From Sipunculus nudus (Eukaryota; Annelida; Sipuncula; Golfingiida; Sipunculidae): a stretch of 64,000 nt of DNA. The notes under the pieces are model-generated. The model saw only the letters and a program-made list of their open reading frames with translations. It made no database searches and was not told the origin of the DNA. This document shows, one piece after another, positions 22,640 through 34,870 of this stretch. The stretch covers positions 7,520,076 through 7,584,075 of the forward strand of contig CM049309.1 of the NCBI GenBank assembly GCA_026874595.1, in the 5' to 3' direction. Numbering within the stretch: the first letter of the stretch is position 1; the number at the start of each line of letters is the position of its first letter. A program made the translations under genes and the position numbers.

Positions 22640-25130
22640 AGAACGTATATTTATTTATTTATTTATTTATAATACATATTTAACCAGGATAGCCTATTCA
22701 GCAAAAGCTGTTTTTCAATAGGGTCCTGGTCTAGATGATATAGATAAGTACACAGATAAAAAAGCAAATATGAAAGAACTGAAACTAAAATAAATGCATA
22801 CATAAAAAACAGTTATACATACATGGTTTAAAATGATCATAGAAAAAAAATTCTTAAATGATATACACGAATATTGAGTAAATAAATTTAAATAAGAGGC
22901 CTGACTAAAAATTAAAACATGTAAGATCGTGATTTCACAATAAATATATTACATAATGACACAGTAATATAGGTAATGAATACAAAGACATAAAAGGCAC
23001 CTGTGAACAAGCTATGAAAAATTATATGGCATAAATTGCTTGTACAATGATTTAAACTGGCAGAGACTGGTTGCAGATTTGACACTTACAGGTAAAGAAT
23101 TCCAGTGGATGGGACCAGCATATGCAAGACTTGCTTTGAAGGATTCTCTGTTTGGTTTAGGTAATGATAAATTGAAGCCCTGAGAAAAACGAGTATTATA
23201 TGCACTATTAACACGGTTGAACGTATGCGTAAGAGAGGGAGGGACATTACCAGACAAACATTTAAAGACCATTAAAGAAACAAAATATTGGTATCTATGT
23301 TTAACATTCATCCAACCCAATGTTGCAATCAATGATGTTGAGGATATATTGGTATCATAAGTTTTAGTAACGATTCTAGCAGCTCTATTTTGAAGTTTTT
23401 GGAGTTGTAATAAATACGTTTTGGAGGAATTACCCCAGACAGATATACAATAATCAATGTGACTCTGAATTAAGGCATTGTAAAGTGTGTTTAAGCTAAA
23501 GACATCTAAGGTTTTACTTAATCTGAAAAGGAGACCTAGTTTTGATACTATTTTGTCGCACACCAGTTGAATATGTTTTTTCCATGTAAGACCAGCGTCG
23601 ATGATAACACCTAAAAGCTTTGTGTGTTCAACCGGCATCACTGTAATGTTATCCATGGAAATGTTCAGTTGATTTCCATTGGTTTTAGACTTGGGGCCAA
23701 ATAATATGAATGATGATTTTTGGGGATTTATACTCAGTCGATTCTCTCTAAACCATTTAAGTGCAATTTCGAGATTTACTTGTAATGACTCTATAGCTTT
23801 AGCGGCTGAATTCGCTGAAGAATAAATTGAAATAACATCAGCATAAATGACGCATTTCTCACTGAGGAACATTGGAAGATCATTTAGATAAAAAAGGAAA
23901 AATATAGGTCCAAGGACAGTGCCCTGTGGGGTACCTATGTCCAAGGTGCGTGGTTCTGAAAGCAATCCATTAGAATAAACCACTTGCTTACGATTAGACA
24001 GGTAGTTTTCGAACCACATAAGCGGTATACCTTTTATGCCATAGTCGCTCATTTTTGTAAGTAAGACAGTATGATCAAGGCTATCAAAACCTTTTTTTAC
24101 ATCGAGGAAACATGCGGCGGTAACATTATTGTTATTAAGACTGATAAAGCATTCGTCAATTATGCTGTGCAAGGCAAATGAAGTTGAACGATTAGGAAGA
24201 TAAGCGAATTGTTTATCCGAAAACAGATTATTACTTTCAAAAAACGTAATGAGGCGCGATTTAACGAACTGTTCTATTATTTTTGGCACATGGCCTATAA
24301 CTGAGATCGGTCGGTAGTTATTTGGATCATCCTTACATCCAGATCCTTTGTATATAGGAGTGATCCTAGCGGTCTTCCAATCTGCTGGAAACTCGCCGGT
24401 TTGAAGTGAGATGTTAAATATGTGGGCTAATGGAGCTGAAATATAAGGTGCGGCTATCTTAAGGAAAAATCCTGACATTCCCAGTATATCTTCTTTCATA
24501 CTGGAGTTTACTTTCAACAACTGTGATAAAACAAATTGGCTCGAAACTGAATTAAAATCAAAAGATTCCAAATTCGGGTTACAAATATGATCGCAGGTAA
24601 ATATTGTTTTTGGAAATTTATCGTTAATATTTTTTCCAACAGAAGTAAAGTAATGGTTAAATTTATCAGGGTCAATCTTTCCGCTTTCTTTATTCGTGGA
24701 GGTTTTCGAAGGCAGTATGTGTTTTAAAGCTTTCCACACACAACCAGGGTTGGAGCCATTTTTTTGTATCAGCGTGGCATAATACTGGCTACGAGTGGAT
24801 CTGATAAGATTTGTAACATAATTTCGCTGATGTCGGTACGCAGACCAGTCATTACTGTGATTTGTTCTTAATGCGTTCCGATGTGCATAATCACGCAAGT
24901 GAATCTCATTAAGTAAATCATTATTGAACCATTTATTTTCGCGAGCTTTGGTGCGACGTCGAATAAAAGGCGCGTTGTTATTAGAAATTCTCAGAAATTC
25001 ATAGCGCCACATTTCCCAGGCTAAGTTTACATCAGAAAGTTGCATAATTCTTGAAAAAAAATTGGATTTAGTTAATTCATCGATAAATTTGTATTCATTG
25101 AATTTACGAAGGGTACGGTAATATCCGGAT
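22640..25130 (-). mobile_element. CR1/Jockey-type non-LTR retrotransposon, 5'-truncated, catalytically dead
   Basis: A long minus-strand frame (23012-25045; it continues in frame to about 25130 as RTLRKFNEYKFIDEL) encodes a non-LTR reverse transcriptase. Visible blocks are NNYRPISVIGHVPKIIEQF, the QFAYLPNRST block, GTPQGTVLGPIFFLFYLNDL, and the C-terminal YNALIQSHIDYCISVWG and LQNRAARIVT motifs. The catalytic YADD reads YADV: the second Asp codon at 23834-23836 is GTT. The endonuclease domain is missing, so the copy is 5'-truncated. The 3' end (22640-22700) has 'aaccaggatagcctattcag' and an (AAAT)n-type tail, typical of CR1. It lies in the spacer between the two duplication units. Confidence 0.88.
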
Positions 25131-25482
25131 TTATATATGCAGACCTGGTAAGTAGCAGGAGCGGACCGAAGGGGAAAGGAGTGCAGTTGGTCCGATCTCC
25201 CTGTTAAGCAGCCGCAATCTCTTTTTCATTATACCAATCGAATCAGACCTCTCTTTGGTACGACTGCAAAATAACTCTTGCACCTCCCTGAGGCACAACA
25301 CTTCTGTGAACAGAAAACGTCCAGCTGCTTGTGTCTTTATTTTGCAACTAATTTTTTTCTGCCTCTTAATTCTCCATTACATGAATCCTAAACATTATAC
25401 CGTTCTTCCGTAAACACTCATAACCCCGTCGAGACCGTGCGTCAGTGATCCTTCAGTCGCTCCCCAATTTTGAGTCCTGAAA
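25131..25482. other. spacer before unit B, nothing recognised
   Basis: Moderate-GC sequence between the truncated retrotransposon and the start of unit B. It does not match the sequence left of unit A, so it may be target DNA at the junction or a remnant. No gene. Confidence 0.4.
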
Positions 25483-25599
25483 TTCTGGGGACGACCAGAA
25501 CTTATTTTCTAAACTGTCAAACTTAATATTAAAAGTTGTTACATTTCAAGGATGAAATGTTCATATTTCACATGCGCAAGCTTACAAAATATTATTAAT

Positions 25600-25966
25600 T
25601 CCGTAAAATCGTTGCCACAGATGTACGTATGCCCGTGTGATTTGCCTTGAACAGTTCTTATGTTACTGAACGGACTACATTACTCTTCTCACTACATGTA
25701 TACTTATACGCCGCTGGTGTATTTAGAAGCCCTGTGCATTGTATGGCTAAGACCAAAAAAAGGTATGGCTATAAGGCACTTTTTTCATAAATTAGTGCGG
25801 GCGGGCGGTTTTTGTTATTACATTTTTTGTATATTTCGATAAAAATGTCATATGATCAGGGAAAAGCATGAAAATAACATATTTTTTTCTAAACAGGTAA
25901 AAGCACTACATAACAAAGGAAAACTTATCAAAACTGTATTATTTTATCTTAAAAAAAAATGAAAAA
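25600..25966. other. AT-rich insert at the left of the nested block
   Basis: It belongs to a 4.8 kb block absent from unit A (whose site lies near 1545). It includes A-rich stretches and no gene. It leads into the family B element. Confidence 0.4.
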
Positions 25967-26164
25967 CAAGATGTGACGGAACGACACGAATGCCCCCGCC
26001 TGGAGCAAATAGAAAAATTTGTTAAATTTTGTAAAATATTTTTTTCAGGAGCTGTCATTTGGTACAAAGTAGATCAACCAGGACAAAATGCAAATTCGAT
26101 CTCTAACGGGTCATTATCAAGCAACACACCAAAAATCAGGCCAGTATTGGCAGGCATTGTGAAA
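25967..26164 (+). mobile_element. core-repeat element, family B, copy 2, left part
   Basis: It starts 'caagatgtgacggaacgac' followed by 'gaatgcccccgcc', as in the 5568 copy. It stops at 'aggcattgtgaaa', where a family A element is inserted. It resumes at about 29140 with 'gccatacatgtgcatttttt', so 25967-26164 and 29140-29338 are one split element. Confidence 0.7.
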
Positions 26165-29139
26165 CAAGTGACCCATGAGTCATGACGCTCAGCCGACTGA
26201 CATGTTGATACTATGACCTAGCACAGACAACTAATTAAGATAGATGGCATCATTGTTCATGCATATTAGCTTAATTTTATCTAGACCCATAAGCACAACA
26301 CATTTGATGACAAACCACCCAACCTTTCATGAGGAATCTAGCAATTTGTGTGTATTTTGCATTGTTTCTGGGGTGCTCAAAAATACCCCCAAACTCTGAG
26401 AATATAGGTCACTGTGACCCCATTTCAGGTTTCTGGAGAGAACTTTTGAGGTACTCTCAGGATGTGAAGTTAGAAGATTCTGGGCCCCATGGTTATGATT
26501 AGTGCCCTACTTTGGTATCGAATTTTCAATTATTCTGAGGGATGCTCATAAGCCCCATAGCTCAGAAAATATGGGTAACAGAGACCTTAATTCACGTTTC
26601 AAAGGAGACTTTTTACAGATCTCCCTGGGTGTCAAGTTTGAGGATTCTAGGACCAATGGTTACAATCTGAGCCCTGTTAAGGGACAACCGCATCTTTGAA
26701 GGTCTCATAAATAGAGAAAAAAAGTGTTAAATTTTTTTGTTTTTTAATTTCGGTGGTGCCACCAGCCCGCAAGAACTGATGAAACACATACTCGATGATG
26801 AATATGCATGCAAAGAATCAGATACTGTAGCTTTGTATCAAATTTTTAGTTATTTTGGGAGGTACTTCTAAGCCCCATAGCTCGGAGGATATGGGTAACA
26901 GAGACCTAATTTCAGGTTTCCAAGGAGTTTTTTATGGACCTCCCAGGATGTCAAGAAAGAAGATTCCAGGTCAAATAGTTATGATATGTGTTCTGTTCAC
27001 AAACGACCACATCTTTGAAGGTCTCAAAAATAAAGATAAAAATGCGTAAAAATTCAAAGAAGTCCAGGTGGCACCACTAGTTTGCAGGAACTGATGAAAC
27101 ACTCCAAGATGCATATGCATGCAAAGAATAATGCCGAACAATGCACTAGTTGTTCAGATACCAGAGCTTTAGTATCAAATTTTTAGTTATTCTGGGGGTA
27201 CTTCTGAGCCCCATAGCTCGGACAATATGGGTGACAGGGACCTTAATTCACGTTTCAAAGGAGACTTTTTACAGATCTCCCTGGGTGTTAAGTTTGAGGA
27301 TTCTAGGACCAATGGTTACAATCTGAGACCTGTTAAGGGACAACCGCATCTTTGAAGGTCTCATAAATAGAGAAAAAAACTGTGTTAAATTTTTTTGTTT
27401 TTTAATTTCGGTGGTGCCACCAGCCCGCAAGAACTGATGAAACACATACTCGATGATGAATATGCATGCAAAGAATCAGATACTGTAGCTTTGTATCAAA
27501 TTTTTAGTTATTTTGGGAGGTACTTCTAAGCCCCATAGCTCGGAGGATATGGGTAACAGAGACCTAATTTCAGGTTTCCAAGGAGTTTTTTATGGACCTC
27601 CCAGGATGTCAAGAAAGAAGATTCCAGGTCAAGTAGTTATGATTTGTGTTCTGTTCACAAACGACCACATCTTTGAAGGTCTCAAAAATAAAAGTAAAAA
27701 TTCGTAAAAATTCAAAGAAGTCCAGGTGGCACCACTAGTTTGCAGGAACTGATGAAACACTCCAAGATGCATATGCATGCAAAGAATAATGCCGAACAAT
27801 GCACTAGTTGTTCAGATACCAGAGCTTTAGTATCAAATTTTTAGTTATTCTGGGGGTACTTCTGAGCCCCATAGCTAGGACAATATGGGTGACAGGGACC
27901 TAATTTCACGTTTTCAAGGAGACTTTTCATGGGCCTCCCTGTTTGTCAAGAAAAAAGATTCTAGGTCTAGTCGTTAAGATTTGTGCCCTGTTAACAGATG
28001 ACGGCATCTTCTAAGGTCTCAATAATAGAGAAAAAAAAAACGTAAATTTTTTTTTTAAAATACAGGTGGCGCCACCAGTCTGCAGAAACTGATGAAACAC
28101 TCCATGATCAATATCCATGCAAAGAATCATGAAGATCAATGCAATAGTTGTTCAGATACTTGAGCTTTTGTATCAAAGTTTTCATTATTCCGGGGGGGTA
28201 CTTCAAACGTCATAGCTGGAAGAATTTGGGTAACAGAGACCTAATTCCAGGTTTCCAAGAAGACTTTTCATGGACCTCTCTCTCTGGATGTAAAGTGAGA
28301 AGATTGCAGGTCCAGCAGATACGATTTGTGCCTTGTTTACAGATGACGGCATCTGTTTAGGTCCCAAAAATAGAGAAAAAAAACGTTAAAAAAATACAAG
28401 AAAATACAGCTGGCGCCACCAGTCTGCAGAAACTGATGAAAAACTCCATGATTAATATCCATGCAAAGAATCATGGTGATCAATGCATTAGTTGTTAAGA
28501 TATTTGAGCTTTTGTATCAAAGTTTTCATTATTTTGGGGGTACTTCGGAGCCCCATAGCTTGAAGAATATAGGGAACAGAGACCTAATTCCAGGTTACCA
28601 AGGAGATTTTTCATGGACTTCTCTGGATGTAAAGTGAGAAGATTCAAGGTCAAGTGGTTACGATTTGTGCCCTGTTAACAGACAGACGGCCGGATGGCCG
28701 GACAGACGACGGACATATAGGGTGATTGCTATAGCTCAGATGACTAAGTGTTTCCATGTATCCGCAAAAAAATGTAAGACGAACGTACGTTCCATAGCTG
28801 GCAGTCTGCAAAAACTGTTTCTTTAAGTACGGACGTTTTTCTTGCGGATACCCTTTCGCGTGCCTCTTTTGAAACTGCAAGGACGACAGGCAGGAAGAAG
28901 GTTAATATGTCTCATTATTCCTGGCGCCGGGGCACTGTTGGGAAATGTAGGCATTTTTGTCTTCCGCAAAACGGATGAACCCGCTCACCGATCCGTTTCG
29001 ATGCTGTCCGTTTTTGCGGATACGCATGCGGAGCACGTTAAACGTACATATGGAAACGGTTCAAAAAGAGGGATCCGATTTTTTGCGTACTAGATATACA
29101 GATGAATGGAAACACAGCTTTACAGTCAGCTGAGCTAAA
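26165..29139 (+). mobile_element. core-repeat element, family A, copy 2
   Basis: The left end is 'caagtgacccatgagtcatg' then ACGCTCAGCCGACTG; the right end is CAGTCAGCTGAGCTAAAA. Core units of about 335 bases and diverged subtypes fill it. One pair (about 26580-27230 and 27240-27890) forms a nearly identical ~650-base higher-order duplication. The terminal ACGG/CCGG tract lies near 28680-28715. A small TIR insert splits the terminal hairpin region. No proteins; short frames here are chance. Confidence 0.72.
28746..29119. mobile_element. MITE-like insert splitting the family A 3' hairpin
   Basis: Terminal inverted repeats GTGTTTCCAT (28748-28757) and its complement (29106-29115) bound about 370 bases. 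Other family A copies read 'agatgacttacagtc' uninterrupted at this point. Internal inverted segments include 'gtatccgcaa' and 'ttgcggatac'. The flanking TAA and TTA could be a diverged 3-bp target duplication (PIF/Harbinger style), which is a guess. Confidence 0.55.
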
Positions 29140-29870
29140 AAAAAAGCCATACATGTGCATTTTTTCATAAAAAAATTCAATTTTTTCATGAATTTTTTAT
29201 GTTCAGGATCTGTCATACGGTCAAAAATAGGTCAACAGGGACGAAACGCGATCTCTTTCCTGTAAGTGGTCATTATTCGCCCACAGACCAAAAAACAGGC
29301 CAGTATCTGTTAACATTGCATTGCGAAACTAGAATATTAGCAAAAGCTGATAATCAGTTAAAAATTTTTAATTGGACAGGTATGCACCATTTTTCATAAA
29401 AATCCATCAAATGCTTCCTGTAAAAATAAGTTTTTTTTCTATTCTAAGCTCTGAGACCTTGTAAAGTAGGTCTTTTAACTTTAACAAGATTTTGTAAATT
29501 TTCAATAGCACTGTAGAAATGAAGTTCCTGTGTTAAATACCTTTAGAGATATCGTGCACAAAAGGCCAAAATTGAAAAAAAAATCCGATAAAATTTTATT
29601 TTAAAAATCAGAAATTGTAGTAGGCGCCACTAAAATTATGCAGCACGTACAGACCATCAATCCCAACGACAAAAGTTAGTATTATGAAAATCAACATAAT
29701 TGTTCCTGAGATATAAGCTTCTGAGTGTTTTTCTATAATCAGCTCTAAAATGTAGAAAAATGGGTCAAGGTCAGTCACCTTCGAACTTGACCGAGATTTT
29801 ATCGATATACATCTTCAATGATGAAATAAAATTCCAACGGTGAATCCTTTTACAGATAAACCCGCTCACA
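29140..29870 (+). mobile_element. family B right part with truncated family C insert
   Basis: 29140-29338 continues the split family B element. From 29339 ('ctagaatattagcaaaagct') a family C element follows at the same internal point as in the 5.9 kb copy. It stops abruptly at 'cccgctcaca', without its ACGG tract or hairpin. Confidence 0.62.
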
Positions 29871-30384
29871 ACCATACCTTTTATTTTATTTTATTTTATT
29901 ATTATTTTTTTTTAGATTTCAATGCCCATAAACCCTAACCAGCAGATTCTGCGCCGTGTGCATCCGCATGCTGCATGTCAATCACCGGTATGCGCCGATG
30001 TCTTTGTAAAAGATGAAAGAGCTGACAAAGCTTGTATAAGGCAGACTGAAGGACAAGCTGCCAGTAAGAAGGTTACATGCAGTGCTGTACGAGTCGTCCT
30101 GCACCAAGGTCTGAATGCTGCCCAAGATGGGTAACTTGACCGTTTATTCATCAAGCACGTTATGTTGATTGGACGATAAGCGTCTCGAATGCTTATAGTC
30201 CGAATACGAGGCTGGAAATTTCACGTTAATACAGCCTTGGCAGTGGACGTTCCTAGGACTGTCACCAGATGTTCTGTCAAAGAAATGCTGTCACAGAAAG
30301 ATGAGTGTTACTTCAGGTTGCCTGTCCCCTCTCGGGCCTCCTTTGAGCAGGCACTTTCCAGTTGACCTGAAAGACAAATTAAGC
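29871..30384. other. unit-B-only block of unknown origin
   Basis: It begins with a (TTTTA)n/T-rich run ending '...ttttttttag', then higher-GC sequence with a 70-codon frame at 29922-30134 (two CxxxxC-like Cys spacings, no recognised domain). It ends where homology to unit A (near 1545) resumes. It could be a fragment of a retrocopy or another repeat; I cannot tell. Confidence 0.35.
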
Positions 30385-31227
30385 ATTTCATTTTTACGGG
30401 GTTAATTATCGAAACCATGTAGATTTCGATGTGTACAATATCCAATCGATTACAATTTTTTTATGCAACAAGGTACAAAATATGCCTACATGTCTGGCAG
30501 TCTTGATTATAACAAATTTACTGAAAATATACTTTTTTACTGTAGACTTAGAGTTACATGGGGGAAAAAAAGTCGGTGAGTGACTCACGGTGAATGACAG
30601 GTGTTATATTTTCAATGGGAAAGGTGAATAAACTGATCATGTAATAACAATACATATATGGACAACATTTAATATGCAGACCGTTTGATGGAAGTGCTCA
30701 GTTAAAGATAGCGACATCTGTCAGCTAACGGGGAAAATAGATCCCCAACAGCATGTGAAACAACTGTGTATAAAGATATATATATATTTGCGCCAGATCG
30801 GCCCTCTGACACTATGGCCAGCTTACTGGCTTGCCAGAGTGCCTGGACATCTAACTCTGAGGATCGCATTACAAGGCCCCATGAGGATGCAAATATTTTC
30901 GTCATTTTTGACAACGCCTCATTGCTTACATGTATCGTGTCACTTCAAATAAACCCACTAGACCTTTTAATAAGTTTCTTAATCACCAACGACACCTACC
31001 ATGTGTGAAATATTCCGTTATAACCCAATATATTCGTATATTGTTCTGAATGTACGGGAGATTTCTGCCTGCGGTCTACCTGCTGACTGTATGCGGAGAT
31101 ACGGTTATAAAGCGTGGCGTGGACTTGCCGGGCGGTTCTAAAATTTGGCTTGTGTCGCGACTCAGTAGGGTCCCTGAGTCGTGTTTGTCACGGCTTTATA
31201 TATATATATAATGCATATTTTGTGTTC
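30385..31227. other. duplicated sequence plus a 430-base insert
   Basis: 30385-30777 equals about 1545-1975 in unit A. 30778-31210 is bounded by 'atatatatata' on each side, is absent in unit A, and has a higher GC content. No recognised element or gene. Confidence 0.45.
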
Positions 31228-31660
31228 ATTTGAGAAAATTATAATATAATGTAAAATTCTTGTTCAGATGAGAATATTATGTACAGTTCATGTGTTCAGA
31301 TGAGAATACTATGTACAGTCCATGTGTTCAGATGAGAATATTGTACAGTTCTTGATCAGATGAGAATATTATGTCTCGTTCTTGTTCAGATGAGAATATT
31401 ATGTCTCGTTCTTGTTCAGATAAGAATATTATGTCTAGTTCTTGTTCAGATGAGAATATTATGTATAGTTCTTGACCAGATGAGAATATTTTGTATAGTT
31501 CTTCTTCAGATGAGAAAATTATGTACAGTTCTCGTTCAGATGAGAATATTATGTACAGTTCTCGTTCAGATGAGAATATTATGTACAGTTCTTGATCAGA
31601 TGAGAATATTATGTACAGTTCTTGATCAGATGAGAATATTATGTACAGTTCTTGATCAAT
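31228..31660. repeat. 30-bp minisatellite, left half of the long allele
   Basis: About 14 copies of the 30-base unit also seen at 1990-2165. The array is interrupted at about 31665 by a retrotransposon and resumes at 34529. Confidence 0.92.
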
Positions 31661-31664
31661 TGAG

Positions 31665-34494
31665 AAGAATTACGGCTCAAAAGAGCACCTGAAAGTGGCA
31701 CAGTGGGTAACTCCTTTGAGACTCTTGACTGTTACATATCCAGTACATTTACTCTTATCATCATGGTTATATACCGACCTCCGCCATCGCGAAAGAACAA
31801 ACTAAAACCGTCTCAGTTTCCAACAGAGTTTGCGGATGATTATTACTCATCGTTTGGTGGTAACATAGTAATTACCGGAGATTTTAACATCCATGTTGAT
31901 GACAATAATAACAAATATGCTGAAGATTTCCTGTTTTTGATACATTCTTTTGGATACCGACAACATGTGAGTCAGGTGACTCATAGGCGAGGACACACTT
32001 TAGATTTGATTCTAACACGTGAATCTGACGTTCCAATTATTCAGAATATTCATACATGGGATCCAGTCATTTCAGAGCATATGGCAGTCTGTGGGGCATT
32101 GTTTCTTGCAAAGCCTGATCACTCGGAGAATTATGTGACATACCGGAGATTGAGGTCACTTGACCACATTGCTTTCATGCAGGAATTAACTAAATCCCCT
32201 CTATTAGAAAAAGGTGATGATGCTAGTTTTGATAGGGATGCTCTTGTTTTGTGTTACAATAATGTACTGAGTGAAATCATCGACAAGGTATTACCTGAGA
32301 GAACCCGGAAGGTAGTGATTCGTGAGGAAGCTAAGTGGTTTAATGAACACTTACGAGAGGCAAAGCAAAAGAGACGTCAATTGGAGCGGTTGTACAACAA
32401 AACAAAGCTGGAAGTTCATAAACAGATGTTTGTTGAACAAAAGAATGTGACAAACCGACTGATGACTGAGGCTAAAAAACTTTATTACTGTGAAATGATT
32501 GATAACGCCAGTGATGGCGGAACTATTTTTAAAGTTGCTAATGAACTTTTAGGTTGTTCAAAGAAACATTTTGTGCTACCTGATCATTCCTCTACTGAAG
32601 AAATCATGTCCAGATTTAGTGACTATTTTATCAGAAAAATCAAACTAATTCAGGACAGTATTGATCACAGTCGAGAATCAGATGCAGAGTTTCTTATACC
32701 TCAGTGTGAGGTTTACTGGACTCAGTTCACACTGGTTAGTGTTGATGATGTATTTAAACTTATCAAATCCTCCTCTGACAAGTCCAATGGACTTGACCCA
32801 GTTCCTACAGTGCTATGCAAAAAATATGCAGAAATACTTGCCCATCCCATTTGTAAAATCATAAATGCGTCTCTGAGGGAAGGACATGTCCCCAGTACTC
32901 TTAAGAGGGCACTCTTGACACCTTTAATAAAGAAACCCTCACTGGACCAAAATGACTTAAAGAATTACCGCCCTGTGTCAAATTTGGCTTTTGTATCCAA
33001 GTTATTGGAAAAAGTGGTCGCAAAGCAACTCAAAAAACATATTGTTGGAAATCACTTAGCAGAGCCCTTACAATCTGCCTACCGAGCAGGTCATAGCACA
33101 GAGTCTGCACTCCTGAGGGTACAAAATGATATACTCTTGGCTTTGTCAGAAAAGAAGTCTGTCATTTTGGTACTATAGGATTTGTCAGCAGCATTCGACA
33201 CTGTCAGTCATCAAATGCTGCTCACTGTACTCGCTAGGTTGGGTCTATCAGACATAGTGCTGAAATGGTTTGATTCCTACCTAATGCATCGCTCACAGCA
33301 TATTTGTCTATCAGGCATGCAGTCCAAGAGGAAGGAGCTTTCTTGTGGGGTGCCTCAGGGTAGTGTCCTCGGTCCAATTTTGTTTACTTTATACACTGCA
33401 TCACTAGGCAGACTCCTGCGTGCGCAAGGAATACCATATCATCTCTATGCAGACGACACACAATTATATATTTCTTTTGACCAGGCATCATTAACAGAAG
33501 CGGTTTTAAAAATAGAAAGCTGCATTCATCTTGTCAAAGAATGGATGAACAAGTATATTTTGAAAATGAATGAGTCTAAAACTGAAGTCTTGGTGATTTC
33601 TTCCAAAACACCGCAGATGGATCTGGTTCCCTCACTCAAAGTCGGTAGATCCACAGTAGATAGGTCTTTGCAAGCTAGAAACATAGGCGTCATTGTAAAC
33701 TCCTGTTTAAGTATGAAACCACATATTCAGAATATCTGTAAGCGTGCATATTTACAACTTAGGAACATTGCTACACTTAAAGTTTCTGAAAGATGACTCA
33801 CTTCTGAAGTTGGTACATGCATTTATAACATCGAAATTGGACTATTGCAATTCGTTACTACTTGGCCTGCCTCAGTCCAGTCTTTACCCTCTGCAGCGTG
33901 TCCAGAACGCAGCCGCACGGGTCATCAGTGGAGCCCAAAGAAGAGATCATATCACTCCTGTATTGAAAACTCTCCATTGGCTCCCAGTACGTCAACGTAT
34001 AGAGTACAAAGTCTTAGTGATGGTATTCAAATGTATACATGGTGAGGCCCCTGGATACTTAAGTGAGCTGATCATTACCTATGAACGCACAAGGTCACTC
34101 AGGTCAGCTGATCTACACCAACTGGTAGTACCATTCACAAGGTCGTCTTTGGCTATGGAACGAGCTTTTAGTGTTTCGGGGCCTAGATTGTGGAATGAAC
34201 TACCTCAACATTTAAAATCTGCAGTCACACTCGAAAGTTTTAAAAAACAATTGAAAACACATCTCTTTAGGGAGACATATGATTGTATGTAAATGTTTTT
34301 ACGATCCTTAACTACTTATTTTTATCCAATGACGGTGCATTTCTTAGTGATACATGTACTTCATAGTTCTTCAGTATTTCTATTTTCTGTTTTAAGTTCT
34401 AATATGTTATCTATTTAGATATGGTTTTTTATGTGTATAGAATGTGTGTGAAGCGTTTTAGAGCACATATGTGGTTTTACGCTATATAAAATAA

Positions 34495-34528
<34 letters not shown>
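31665..34528 (+). mobile_element. CR1/L2-like non-LTR retrotransposon inserted in the minisatellite
   Basis: The element starts within the endonuclease domain: VIYRPP, GDFNIH and THRRGHTLDLIL are visible, while the N-terminal catalytic part is missing. The reverse transcriptase follows, and then a 3' (ATT)n tail (34497-34528) after 'gctatataaaataaatt'. The flanks on both sides are the same 30-base repeat, so a target duplication cannot be separated from the array itself. Confidence 0.9.
31703..34292 (+). pseudogene. broken ORF2 (endonuclease/reverse transcriptase) of the minisatellite-inserted element
   Basis: Three frame pieces. 31703-33178 covers the endonuclease C-terminal part through the RT palm up to VILVL and ends at an in-frame TAG (33176-33178). 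33182-33796 resumes in the same frame with [24 protein letters not shown] and an intact YADDTQLY. A frameshift near 33785-33795 moves the rest to another frame (to 34292), which holds [24 protein letters not shown] and the C-terminal [10 protein letters not shown] motif. The endonuclease 'SDH' motif reads SEH. With two disabling changes and a 5' truncation, it cannot make a full protein. The catalytic YADD being intact suggests a fairly young copy. Confidence 0.88.
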
Positions 34529-34529
<1 letters not shown>

Positions 34530-34870
34530 GTACAGTTCTTGATCAGATGAGAATATCAAGTATAGTTCTTGTTCAGATGAGAATATTATGTCTCGTTCTT
34601 GTTCAGATAAGAATATTATGTCTAGTTCTTGTTCAGATGAGAATATTATGTATAGTTCTTGACCAGATGAGAATATTATGTATAGTTCATGTTCAGATGA
34701 GAATATTATGTACAGTTCATGTTCAGATGAGAATATTATGTACAGTTCTTGTTCAGATGAGAATATCATGTATAGTTCTTGTTCAGATGAGAATATTTTG
34801 TATAGTTCTTCTTCAGATGAGAAAATTATGTACAGTTCTCGTTCAGATGAGAATATTATGTACAGTTTTT
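34529..34870. repeat. 30-bp minisatellite, right half of the long allele
   Basis: About 11 units continuing the array from 31660. Open frames on both strands with a ten-residue period are by-products of the 30-base unit. Confidence 0.92.

Noticed and set aside
26165-29139. CRISPR-like regular repeats
   Set aside because: Units are about 335 bases, diverged and contiguous, with no short identical repeat plus unique spacer pattern, and the DNA is eukaryotic.
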